Source of the DNA: Rhizobium sp. SL42
GTDB taxonomy: Bacteria > Pseudomonadota > Alphaproteobacteria > Rhizobiales > Rhizobiaceae
Assembly (NCBI RefSeq): GCF_021729845.1
Contig: NZ_CP063397.1
Location: 2,804,001-2,868,000 of the forward strand
Length of the DNA stretch: 64,000 nt
Direction of reading: 5' to 3'
Below the pieces are notes generated by a model. The model was not told the origin of the DNA. It saw only the letters and a program-made list of their open reading frames with translations, and searched no databases. Position numbers and translations under genes: made by a program. Below are positions 26,491 through 34,114 of the stretch, piece by piece (position 1 is the first letter of the stretch; the number at the start of each line of letters is the position of its first letter).

Positions 26491-27791
26491 GTGCCGGTCT
26501 CCGTGATATCCACCAGATGCATATAGGAGCCGCACACCTTGCCGCGCCTGAGACCAACGGCACCAAGATCATTGTCCAGCGCATCCCTGGCAGTGAAGAG
26601 CCGATCGGCGTCACCTTCGGCAACCACGGTCGAATAGTGAAATTCATGCGCCGTCATTGCGCCTGCGAAACAACCGGTATCCACAGGCGTAACCCGCCGA
26701 TAACCGAGATGACGCTTGCGAACGGCGTAGCTTGTCACCAAGGGCAAGAGCCCGAGCATGGCGTGTGAAGCACCTTCGCCATCGATCAGCGCATCACCGA
26801 GAACCATGTAGCCGCCGCATTCGCCATAGATCCGTGTACCGCGCGCGGCCGCATTCAGCATGCCGGAGCTGAAACGGGCGGCGGAAGAAAGCGGGCCGGC
26901 ATGCAGTTCCGGATAGCCACCTGGAAGATAGACCGCGTCGGCCGCACCAGCAGGCGCTTCGTCGGCCAGCGGCGAAAAGAAGGAGACCTCGGCACCCTGC
27001 CCGCGCCAGCCTTCGATCAGGTGCGCATAGGAAAAGGCAAAGGCCATGTCACGCGCGATCGCGACATGCTGGCCGATCGGTGCGATCGACGACACGGCAG
27101 GCGATGCTGACTGACCGGAAGCCCGATCGGCGATCGCGACCAGGAGATCGAGATCGCAGCAGCGTTCCATGACGTCGGCCGCATGCCCGACAAAGGTTTC
27201 AAGTGCGGCATGTTCACTCGCCTGCACCAGGCCGAGATGGCGTTCGGGAAGCGCGAGGCCTGCATCGCTGCGGATCGCGCCAAGCACCGGCATGCCGATC
27301 GCGTCGAGCGCCATGCGCAACATCGCCTCATGACGATCGCTGCCGACCCGGTTGAGAATGACACCAGCCACCCGGACATCGGCGCGGTAAGCGGCAAAAC
27401 CCTGGACCAGTGCCGCGACAGACTGCGATGTCTTGGCGCAGTCCACTACCAGCACGACCGGCAATCCGAGCAGGGCCGCGAGATCGCCCGCCGATCCGGA
27501 GCCGTCGGCGGCTCCATCGAAGAGACCCATCATCGCCTCGATCAGCAGCAGCCGCCCGCTGCCATGGCTTTCGGCCTGTGCGAGAAGAAATTCGGGGCGC
27601 ATGGCCCAGGGATCGAAATTGAAGCAGGTCTCGCCGCTGGCCGCGGAATGAAATGCCGGATCGATGTAATCGGGACCGGCCTTGCCCGGAGCAAGCCTGA
27701 GGCTGCGACGTTTCAGCGCCCGCATCAGGCCGAGTGTCACCACGGTCTTGCCGGAACCGGATGCCGGCGCTGCGATCATAAGACCGCTCAT
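26487..27791 (-). CDS. cobB: Hydrogenobyrinic/cobyrinic acid a,c-diamide synthase
   Basis: CobB amidates the a and c side chains of the corrin ring using glutamine and ATP. The 434-residue protein has an N-terminal nucleotide-binding fold (APASGSGKTVVTLGLM) and a C-terminal class I glutamine amidotransferase with the nucleophile in IYGECGGYMVLGD. It overlaps cobA and cobC by 4 bp each. Confidence 0.94.
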   Translation of the reverse strand: MSGLMIAAPASGSGKTVVTLGLMRALKRRSLRLAPGKAGPDYIDPAFHSAASGETCFNFDPWAMRPEFLLAQAESHGSGRLLLIEAMMGLFDGAADGSGSAGDLAALLGLPVVLVVDCAKTSQSVAALVQGFAAYRADVRVAGVILNRVGSDRHEAMLRMALDAIGMPVLGAIRSDAGLALPERHLGLVQASEHAALETFVGHAADVMERCCDLDLLVAIADRASGQSASPAVSSIAPIGQHVAIARDMAFAFSYAHLIEGWRGQGAEVSFFSPLADEAPAGAADAVYLPGGYPELHAGPLSSAARFSSGMLNAAARGTRIYGECGGYMVLGDALIDGEGASHAMLGLLPLVTSYAVRKRHLGYRRVTPVDTGCFAGAMTAHEFHYSTVVAEGDADRLFTARDALDNDLGAVGLRRGKVCGSYMHLVDITETGT

Positions 27792-28648
27792 GCCCGGTCT
27801 TTCCTCTCCTGCGCAGCAAATGGATCGGGGAGCAGCGCCCGACCATTCTGAGCACCGAGCCAGTCCAGGGAGGCCCGCAGCCGCACCACTTCGCCGACAA
27901 CGACGATCGCTGGCGGCGCGATGCCCGCAGCCAGCATATCCGCCTCGGCACGGCCAAGGGTCGTTTCAAGCACGGCCTGCGCTGGCGTTGCCGCATCGCA
28001 GACAAACGCCACCGGTTCGTCAATCGAACGACCTGCGGCAATCAGATTGGCGGCAATCTGACCCATATGTTTCATCGCCATGTACATGACGATCACCGGA
28101 GACCCGCGACCGATCGCCTCCCAGTCGATCCTGTCCGGGACGATGCCGGACGAATCATGACCGGTCAGGAATGTCACCGCGTGATTGACTTCGCGATGGG
28201 TCACCGGGATGCCGGCATAGGCAAGGCCACCGATGCCGGCGGTAATGCCCGGCACGATACGGAACGGCACACCATGCTCGATCAGCGTGAGGGCCTCCTC
28301 GCCGCCACGCCCGAAGACGAAGGGATCGCCGCCTTTGAGACGAAGCACGCGCAGGCCGGATTTCGCCAGCTCGACCAACCGCAGCGAGATATCGCGCTGC
28401 TTGGCCGACGGCTTGCCGCCGCGCTTTCCGGCATATTCAAGCACAGCACCGCTTCGGGCGAGCTTCAGGCAGTCGTCATTGACCAGAGCATCGTGCACGA
28501 TCACATCCGCTTCGCTCAGGGCCTTGGCGGCGAGCAGGGTCAAAAGACCGGGATCCCCCGGCCCCGCACCGGCCAGCCAGACGTGACCGGGCTGAATTGC
28601 CGGCAGGCTCGAAGGCAGCGAAAGATGCGTCATATCACTCATGCTCAT
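27788..28648 (-). CDS. cobA: Uroporphyrinogen III C-methyltransferase
   Basis: CobA methylates uroporphyrinogen III at C2 and C7 to make precorrin-2, the entry to cobalamin and siroheme. The 286-residue protein has the SAM-binding GAGPGDPGLLT near the N-terminus and LKGGDPFVFGRGGEE. It is the single-domain form without the CysG oxidase/chelatase part. It leads cobA-cobB-cobC-cobD and is divergent from cbiD with an 86-bp gap. Confidence 0.95.
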   Translation of the reverse strand: MSMSDMTHLSLPSSLPAIQPGHVWLAGAGPGDPGLLTLLAAKALSEADVIVHDALVNDDCLKLARSGAVLEYAGKRGGKPSAKQRDISLRLVELAKSGLRVLRLKGGDPFVFGRGGEEALTLIEHGVPFRIVPGITAGIGGLAYAGIPVTHREVNHAVTFLTGHDSSGIVPDRIDWEAIGRGSPVIVMYMAMKHMGQIAANLIAAGRSIDEPVAFVCDAATPAQAVLETTLGRAEADMLAAGIAPPAIVVVGEVVRLRASLDWLGAQNGRALLPDPFAAQERKDRA

Positions 28649-28734
28649 GGTCTATGTCCGAGAGGCGAAAAATGCAATGTGCGGCAATGGACTGGACGCT
28701 TCCGGTCGCCACGTGCCTCGCCTATAAGAGGGCG

Positions 28735-29874
28735 ATGAGCAAGCCGAGCAAAACCACATCCAGCGCACCGACCGAGGCGGACGACCTGCGCGTGGAAAGG
28801 CCTGATATCGCGCTGCGCACCGGCTGGACCACCGGCGCATGTGCGACGGCCGCAACCAAGGCGGCACTGACGGCACTGCTGACAGGAGAATTCCCCGACC
28901 CTGTTTCGATCACCCTTCCGCGCGGCGAGACACCGGCCTTTGCCCTCGCAACCGAAGGCATCAACGGCGATAGTGCCTTTGCAGGCATCATTAAGGATGC
29001 AGGCGATGATCCTGATGTGACCCATGGCGCTACCGTAGTGGCTAAACTGCGCCGGACAAATCCCGGAAGCGGCATCGTCTTTGTGGCCGGCGACGGCGTG
29101 GGAATGGTGACTAAGGCTGGCCTGCCGATCGCCCCCGGTGAAGCGGCGATCAATCCGGTGCCGCGCCAGATGATGACGAAGGAAGTGGAGGCGCTTTGCG
29201 CCAGCCATGGCATCGCGGCTGATATCGAGATTACCATTTCGGTCCCTGGAGGCGATCTGCTCGCAGAGCAGACCTGGAACCCGCGCCTCGGCATCCTCGG
29301 CGGCATTTCAATTCTCGGCACGACCGGGATCGTTCATCCCTTTTCCTGCGCCGCCTGGATCCACTCGATCCATCGCGGCATCGATGTCGCCCGCGCCGAG
29401 GGGCTGACCCACGTACTCGGCGCGACCGGCTCCACGTCCGAAAAGACGGCGCAGGCCTTTCACAATCTGCCCGATGGCGCTTTGCTCGACATGGGTGATT
29501 TTGCCGGCGGCCTGCTGAAATATCTGCGCGCGCACCCCGTTCCCCGCCTGACGATCGCCGGCGGCTTCGCCAAGATGGCAAAGCTCGCCCAGGGCGCGCT
29601 GGACCTCCATTCGTCACGCAGCCAGATCGATAATAATTATTTTTTATCATTGGATTGCATCAAAAACTTAAATCAAGAGACAAGAGATAAAATCCGGTTT
29701 GCGAACACAGCACTTGAAGTTCTTGAAATAACAAAAGAACATGGAGTAAAAATTGCCTCTCCAGTCGCCGAGGCGGCGCGTTTGTCGGCCTGCGGCGTCC
29801 TCAGGGGTGCCCCCATCCAGGTCGACGTGATCGTCACCGATCGCAAGGGAAACATCCTCGCCCATGCCCGGTAA
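28735..29874 (+). CDS. cbiD: Cobalt-precorrin-5B C1-methyltransferase
   Basis: CbiD methylates the corrin ring at C1 in the anaerobic-type pathway. The 379-residue protein has the conserved start RTGWTTGACATAATKAA and the GTTGIVHPFSCAAW region. The ATG at 28735 (MSKPSK) follows GAGGG. An unusual patch at 29641-29760 (about residues 303-342) is only about 33% GC and uses rare codons TTA, ATA and AGA, although the protein continues normally into ANTALEVLE. The gene overlaps cobK by 11 bp. Confidence 0.92.
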   Translation: MSKPSKTTSSAPTEADDLRVERPDIALRTGWTTGACATAATKAALTALLTGEFPDPVSITLPRGETPAFALATEGINGDSAFAGIIKDAGDDPDVTHGATVVAKLRRTNPGSGIVFVAGDGVGMVTKAGLPIAPGEAAINPVPRQMMTKEVEALCASHGIAADIEITISVPGGDLLAEQTWNPRLGILGGISILGTTGIVHPFSCAAWIHSIHRGIDVARAEGLTHVLGATGSTSEKTAQAFHNLPDGALLDMGDFAGGLLKYLRAHPVPRLTIAGGFAKMAKLAQGALDLHSSRSQIDNNYFLSLDCIKNLNQETRDKIRFANTALEVLEITKEHGVKIASPVAEAARLSACGVLRGAPIQVDVIVTDRKGNILAHAR

Positions 29875-30583
29875 ACTGCCCACTGACACGCCTCAAGAAC
29901 CGCGCACCGGAGACCGCCAAAGGATCCTCATCCTCGGCGGCACGGCCGAAGCGCGCGAATTGGCAGGCAAGCTGGTTGCGGACGGCCACGAGGTGACGAC
30001 GAGCCTTGCAGGGCGCACGGCAGATCCGGTCCTTCCAGCCGGCGAAATCCGCATCGGCGGCTTTGGCGGCGCCGAGGGACTGGCGGCTTATCTTCGAGAA
30101 AATGCCGTTAGCCGGATCATCGACGCCACCCATCCCTTTGCCCGCCGGATCTCCGAAAATGCCATCCGCGCGGCTGCCGAAACCGGCATCGTGCTGGAAC
30201 AGGTGGTTCGCCCGCGCTGGCAGAAACAGCCGGGCGACCGCTGGCGACAGGTCACCACACTGGAGCAGGCCGCCGGGCTCCTGCCGTCCGGAGCCACGGT
30301 TTTCCTCGCCCTCGGTCGCCAGTATCTCGATGCCTTCCTGCCACGTGTCGACTGCCGTTTCATCATTCGCATGGTCGATCCGCCGGAAAGGCCGCTCGGC
30401 TTTTTCGACCATGCGCTGGTCCTCGGCAAACCGGCAAGCGACCCGGCCCGCGAGGCGGATCTGATGACGGCACACGGCATCACCCATCTCGTTGCCCGCA
30501 ATTCCGGCGGGCCGGCCGGTTACGCCAAGATCATCGCCGCCCGCGAACTTGGCCTGCAGGTCATCATGCTGGAACGAGAATGA
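29864..30583 (+). CDS. cobK: Precorrin-6A reductase
   Basis: CobK reduces precorrin-6A with NADPH. The 239-residue protein has the conserved ILILGGTAEARELA start, the IDATHPFARRISENA motif and the C-terminal VARNSGGPAGYAKI. It overlaps the end of cbiD by 11 bp, so the two are translationally coupled on the plus strand. Confidence 0.93.
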   Translation: MPGKLPTDTPQEPRTGDRQRILILGGTAEARELAGKLVADGHEVTTSLAGRTADPVLPAGEIRIGGFGGAEGLAAYLRENAVSRIIDATHPFARRISENAIRAAAETGIVLEQVVRPRWQKQPGDRWRQVTTLEQAAGLLPSGATVFLALGRQYLDAFLPRVDCRFIIRMVDPPERPLGFFDHALVLGKPASDPAREADLMTAHGITHLVARNSGGPAGYAKIIAARELGLQVIMLERE

Positions 30584-30620
30584 ACCAAAGCAGAGACAGC
30601 CAATACTTCAAGGAGTTTTC

Positions 30621-30998
30621 ATGAAGGATACTGACGGGGAAAGCATCGCCTATCCGGTGCAGATGCAACTCGAGGCCTACAATGCCCGCGATATCGAGAG
30701 CTTCATGCAGTGGTGGCGGGAGGACTGTGCCTACTACGCCTTTCCCGACACGCTTCTCGCCCGAGGGACAACGGAGATCCGCGCCCGCCATGTCGAGCGC
30801 TTCAAGGAGCCGAACCTGCACGGCAAGCTGCTGAGCCGATCCGTCGTCGGCAATGTCGTGGTCGACCACGAGACCGTCACCCGCACCTTCCCGGAGGGTC
30901 CAGGCGAAGTGGACGTGATCTGCATCTACGAAATCGAGGCCGGCAAGATCGCCAGGGCCTGGTTCAAGGTCGGTGCGCCGCGCCTGGATCAGGCGTAA
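30621..30998 (+). CDS. SnoaL/NTF2-like small protein
   Basis: This 125-residue soluble protein has a cone-shaped NTF2/SnoaL-like pattern (QLEAYNARDIESFMQWWRED and ICIYEIEAGKIARAWFKVG). Such proteins are steroid-isomerase-like enzymes or ligand binders. The ATG at 30621 has AAGGAG upstream. It follows cobK by 37 bp and could be co-transcribed with cbiD-cobK, but no link to cobalamin is known to me. A strong terminator follows. Confidence 0.78.
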   Translation: MKDTDGESIAYPVQMQLEAYNARDIESFMQWWREDCAYYAFPDTLLARGTTEIRARHVERFKEPNLHGKLLSRSVVGNVVVDHETVTRTFPEGPGEVDVICIYEIEAGKIARAWFKVGAPRLDQA

Positions 30999-31016
30999 AC
31001 GCGACGGCAAAAGTAG

Positions 31017-31043
31017 AAACGCCCCGGACTGGCCGGGGCGTTT
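31017..31043. terminator. Bidirectional rho-independent terminator
   Basis: AAACGCCCCGG (31017-31027) pairs with CCGGGGCGTTT (31033-31043) across a 5-nt loop. The stem ends in A/T on both sides. It can therefore stop both the plus-strand cbiD-cobK unit and the convergent nucleoside hydrolase gene. Confidence 0.85.
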
Positions 31044-31051
31044 GTCAAGCT

Positions 31052-32029
31052 TCAGTCTTCCTTGACCGCCACGATCGTGTCGTGGATCAGCTTCAACACT
31101 GCATCAGCTTCGACATCGACACAGATCTTCTGGCTCGGCAGGTTGCCATCCCAGTCGGATGGGCCAAATCCCTTGCCGTCGGGCTTCTGGATCGTCTGGC
31201 CATCGGCAATGCCACCGCAAACGACGCGGATCGGACCGGAGCGGGTGGTGAACAGTTCAGGCGCCACGACATAGACGCAGGCGCAGCTGTCATGCACGAC
31301 CATGCCGTCCTGAACGCGGCCCTCGTAGAACTTGATGTAGAATTGCGACAGGTCGAACAGCAATTGTGCACGCTTGCCCGCCGCATCGCGGATATCGGCA
31401 AGAGCCTGGCGGGTCATTACCGTCTTCAGCGTGACGTCGAGGCCAACCACGACCACCGGCCATGTCGCGGTCATCACGATGTCGGCGGCTTCCGGGTCGC
31501 CATGGATATTGGCTTCGGCCGCCGGCGTGACATTGCCGTTGGTGTCGAAGGCGCCGCCCATGATGACAACCTCCTTGACCAGGGTGACAATTTCCGGATC
31601 TTCCTTTAGCGCATTGGCGAGGTTGGTCATGCGGCCGACGGCGACCAGCGTCACCTCGCCCGGATGGGCGCGGACCAAGTCGACGATGAAACGATGCGCC
31701 GGACGCGGATCCGGCTGAATGTCGGTCACCTCGGGCACGCCGATATTGCCGAGCCCGTCATCCCCGTGAATGAAGGTCGGCGGCGCATGCGTCACGCGAT
31801 GGGGAATGAAGGTTTCGCCAGCCCCCCGGGCGACCGGAGCCGCGATCTGCCATTCACGCTTGAGGAACAGCGCATTGCGCGTGGTGGTCTCGATCGTTGC
31901 ATTGCCGAAAACGCTGGTGATACCGATCAGGTCGATCTCCGGGTGGTGGTGGAGAAAGAGCAGCGCCATTGCGTCATCGACGCCCGGATCCGTATCGAAA
32001 ATGACCTTGTGCATGAAAAGTGCCGCCAT
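31052..32029 (-). CDS. Inosine/uridine-preferring nucleoside hydrolase
   Basis: This 325-residue enzyme probably hydrolyses purine or pyrimidine ribonucleosides to base and ribose. The calcium and ribose-binding signature DTDPGVDDA (D12, D14, D18, D19) is at the N-terminus, with MTNLANAL and EANIHGDPEAA further on. The start could also be the ATG at 32014 (MHKVIFDTDPG), because neither candidate has a clear ribosome site. It is a lone minus-strand gene ending at a bidirectional terminator. Confidence 0.9.
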   Translation of the reverse strand: MAALFMHKVIFDTDPGVDDAMALLFLHHHPEIDLIGITSVFGNATIETTTRNALFLKREWQIAAPVARGAGETFIPHRVTHAPPTFIHGDDGLGNIGVPEVTDIQPDPRPAHRFIVDLVRAHPGEVTLVAVGRMTNLANALKEDPEIVTLVKEVVIMGGAFDTNGNVTPAAEANIHGDPEAADIVMTATWPVVVVGLDVTLKTVMTRQALADIRDAAGKRAQLLFDLSQFYIKFYEGRVQDGMVVHDSCACVYVVAPELFTTRSGPIRVVCGGIADGQTIQKPDGKGFGPSDWDGNLPSQKICVDVEADAVLKLIHDTIVAVKED

Positions 32030-32142
32030 CGTGTCAGAGAAGGGATGCGCCAGATCACCCGCCGCAATACCACCGGATTAGCCGAGGAGCGGTGACGGTT
32101 CAAGGCAGGAAACGAAAGCGGCGACAGAGCGCGGCGCAGTCC

Positions 32143-32598
32143 TCAGCCGGTAGTCTCGGCGAAAGCCTGCATCAGTTGCGGAAAGTCGTTCGGCGGCGGA
32201 AACTTGCCATAACTGTGGACGGCCGGTGTGACGACCCAAGGCAGCTTTTCGTCCGTGCAGGTCTCGATGAAGGGCGCAAGCTCCGCGGCATTGTCGAGCA
32301 TGGTCGCGCGCACATTGATCAGCGGCCCGAGCATCTTGGCGCGGGTGAAGATCCAGCTCAGGCAATGGGGACAGAAATTGTGATGGAGATCACCGTGCAT
32401 GCCGCCGATGACTGGCTGAAGCCCATGCACCTCGACCGCATCCAGCGGATAGAGCGCGCTCAGCGAAAAGGCGCTTGCCGTCATCTTCCGGCAGCCGGTG
32501 CAATGACAGGCCATGGTGATCAGCGGTTTGCCGCGAACCTTCAGCTGGACCTGGCCGCAGCGGCAACTTCCGGCGTGAACATTGGTATCATCGGACAT
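32143..32598 (-). CDS. GFA-family zinc protein
   Basis: This 151-residue protein of the glutathione-dependent formaldehyde-activating (GFA/CENP-V) fold has zinc ligands in GSCRCGQVQL, ACHCTGCRKM and NFCPHCLSW. Most family members have no proven reaction. The ATG at 32598 is chosen because GAGGAG lies 8 nt upstream; a GTG at 32619 would overlap the stop of the upstream gene. It is coupled to the small hypothetical gene before it. Confidence 0.85.
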   Translation of the reverse strand: MSDDTNVHAGSCRCGQVQLKVRGKPLITMACHCTGCRKMTASAFSLSALYPLDAVEVHGLQPVIGGMHGDLHHNFCPHCLSWIFTRAKMLGPLINVRATMLDNAAELAPFIETCTDEKLPWVVTPAVHSYGKFPPPNDFPQLMQAFAETTG

Positions 32599-32615
32599 CA
32601 GGACATCTCCTCGTT

Positions 32616-33086
32616 TCACGGACCATCACATGACAGACCTTGCAGCCGCGCCACTGCCGCCGCATGGTCGCGACGCGCGATGAACGCAGCCGCACGCGGA
32701 CGGGGATCGTGCAGATACTGATCCGGCCCAAGCATCTTGCGGGCATTCAGTTCGGCTGTGTCCAGCGCGTCGAAACCGACCGGCACGATCGTGCTGCGCC
32801 AGCCTGGGCTGTGGCGCGACCATCCCTTCGCATGATGGGCAAGCAATCGGTCACGCAGGCAATAGCCGTGATAGTCGAAAGCGACAAAGCCATTCGTCAC
32901 GAACATGTGGCCACCGGCAAAGCCCTCGTCGGGAATGATGCGCTCGGCGTGGAAGCCACCAAGAGGTCGCGTCGCGAGATAGACTCCTGCGAGAATATGA
33001 CAAGCGCCGTAGCCGAAGAATACTCGGTCCGGCAGCGCCCACCGCCGGACGGGATCCTTCTTGATTCCGTGTTTCAGGACATACAT
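32616..33086 (-). CDS. Conserved hypothetical protein, no family recognised
   Basis: This 156-residue soluble protein is rich in His, Arg and aromatic residues (WALPDRVFFGYGACHILAGV, FVAFDYHGYCLRDRLLAHH). It has no signal peptide, and I recognise no family. It lies 50 bp after cobM and 17 bp before the GFA-type gene on the same strand, so it could be the tail of the cob operon or a separate pair with the GFA gene. Confidence 0.65.
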   Translation of the reverse strand: MYVLKHGIKKDPVRRWALPDRVFFGYGACHILAGVYLATRPLGGFHAERIIPDEGFAGGHMFVTNGFVAFDYHGYCLRDRLLAHHAKGWSRHSPGWRSTIVPVGFDALDTAELNARKMLGPDQYLHDPRPRAAAFIARRDHAAAVARLQGLSCDGP

Positions 33087-33136
33087 GCCGCAAGCGTACA
33101 GCCTCGGCGACAGAGGTCAATCTCGGTCAGGAGGCG

Positions 33137-33919
33137 CTAGCTTGCGACCTTCTTTTTCTTCTTGCCGGCATTGCGCAGCACGTGGGTAAAATCGGAATTG
33201 TAGAGATCGCTGTCGCGAAACTCGACATGTCCGAAGACCTGGCCGACCATGATCAGAGCCGTACGGGTCAACTTGGCCTTTCGAACCTCATCGGCCATGT
33301 CCTTCAATGTCGTGCGGATGAACATTTCGTCCGGCCAGGTCGAACGATAAGCCACCACCACCGGGCAATCCTCGCCATAGTAAGGCGTCAGCGTATCCCG
33401 GATATGCGGCAGGTTGCGGATCGACAAGTGGATGGCGAGCGTTGCCCGCGACTTGCCGAGGATCTCCAGCGTTTCGAATTCCGGCATCGACGACGCCTTC
33501 ATCTCGGTGCGCGTGATGATGATCGTCTGGGCGATCTCCGGCAGGGTGAGCTCGGTTTTCAACCGTGCCGCGGTGGCCGCAAAGGCCGGAACGCCGGGCA
33601 CAACGTCATACGGAATGCCGAGTGCGTCGAGCCGGCGCATCTGCTCGGCAATCGCGCCATAGATCGATGGATCGCCGGAATGCACCCGCGCGACATCCTC
33701 GCCACGCGCATGCGCTGCCTCGATATCGGCAATGATCTCGTCGAGATGCATCGGCGCCGTATCCTTGACGATCGCCCCTTCCGGCGCGCATTTGACCGTC
33801 TCCTCCGGCACCAGCGACCCGGCATAGAGGCAGACCGGGCAGCGCTCGATGAGCCTCAGGCCCCGCACGGTGATCAGATCTGGCGCGCCGGGTCCGGCAC
33901 CGATGAAATAGACGGTCAT
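33137..33919 (-). CDS. cobM: Precorrin-4 C11-methyltransferase
   Basis: CobM methylates precorrin-4 at C11. The 260-residue protein starts MTVYFIGAGPGAPDLITVRG (SAM-binding) and has the VHSGDPSIYGA motif. The C-terminus is a short basic tail (GKKKKKVAS). The ATG at 33919 has AAGGA upstream. A longer frame to 34015 runs into an intergenic repeat. That repeat separates the gene from cobJ. Confidence 0.94.
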   Translation of the reverse strand: MTVYFIGAGPGAPDLITVRGLRLIERCPVCLYAGSLVPEETVKCAPEGAIVKDTAPMHLDEIIADIEAAHARGEDVARVHSGDPSIYGAIAEQMRRLDALGIPYDVVPGVPAFAATAARLKTELTLPEIAQTIIITRTEMKASSMPEFETLEILGKSRATLAIHLSIRNLPHIRDTLTPYYGEDCPVVVAYRSTWPDEMFIRTTLKDMADEVRKAKLTRTALIMVGQVFGHVEFRDSDLYNSDFTHVLRNAGKKKKKVAS

Positions 33920-33964
33920 GTGGTTGTCCTTCGCAATCTCTATTCGCGCCACCTGGCGCAATTT

Positions 33965-34090
33965 GCCCCTCATTCGGCTGCCGCCACCTTCTCCCCACAG
34001 GCGTGGCGAAGGCACAACAAGCGCCGTTTCGGCTCAATTCTCCTTCGCCCCGTTTACGGGGAGAAGGCAACGGCAGGGGATGAGGGGCAA
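33965..34090. repeat. RIME-like intergenic repeat, copy 1
   Basis: This 126-bp intergenic element begins CCCCTCATTCGGCTGCCGCC and ends CAGGGGATGAGGGG, so its ends form an imperfect inverted repeat. The inner TCTCCTTCGCCCCG...CGGGGAGAAGG is also palindromic. A second copy lies at 57990-58105. This matches the style of the Rhizobium-specific intergenic mosaic elements. It interrupts the otherwise tight cobJ-cobM junction. Confidence 0.75.
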
Positions 34091-34114
34091 AGTTAAGATA
34101 CCCCGCAATCCCGC

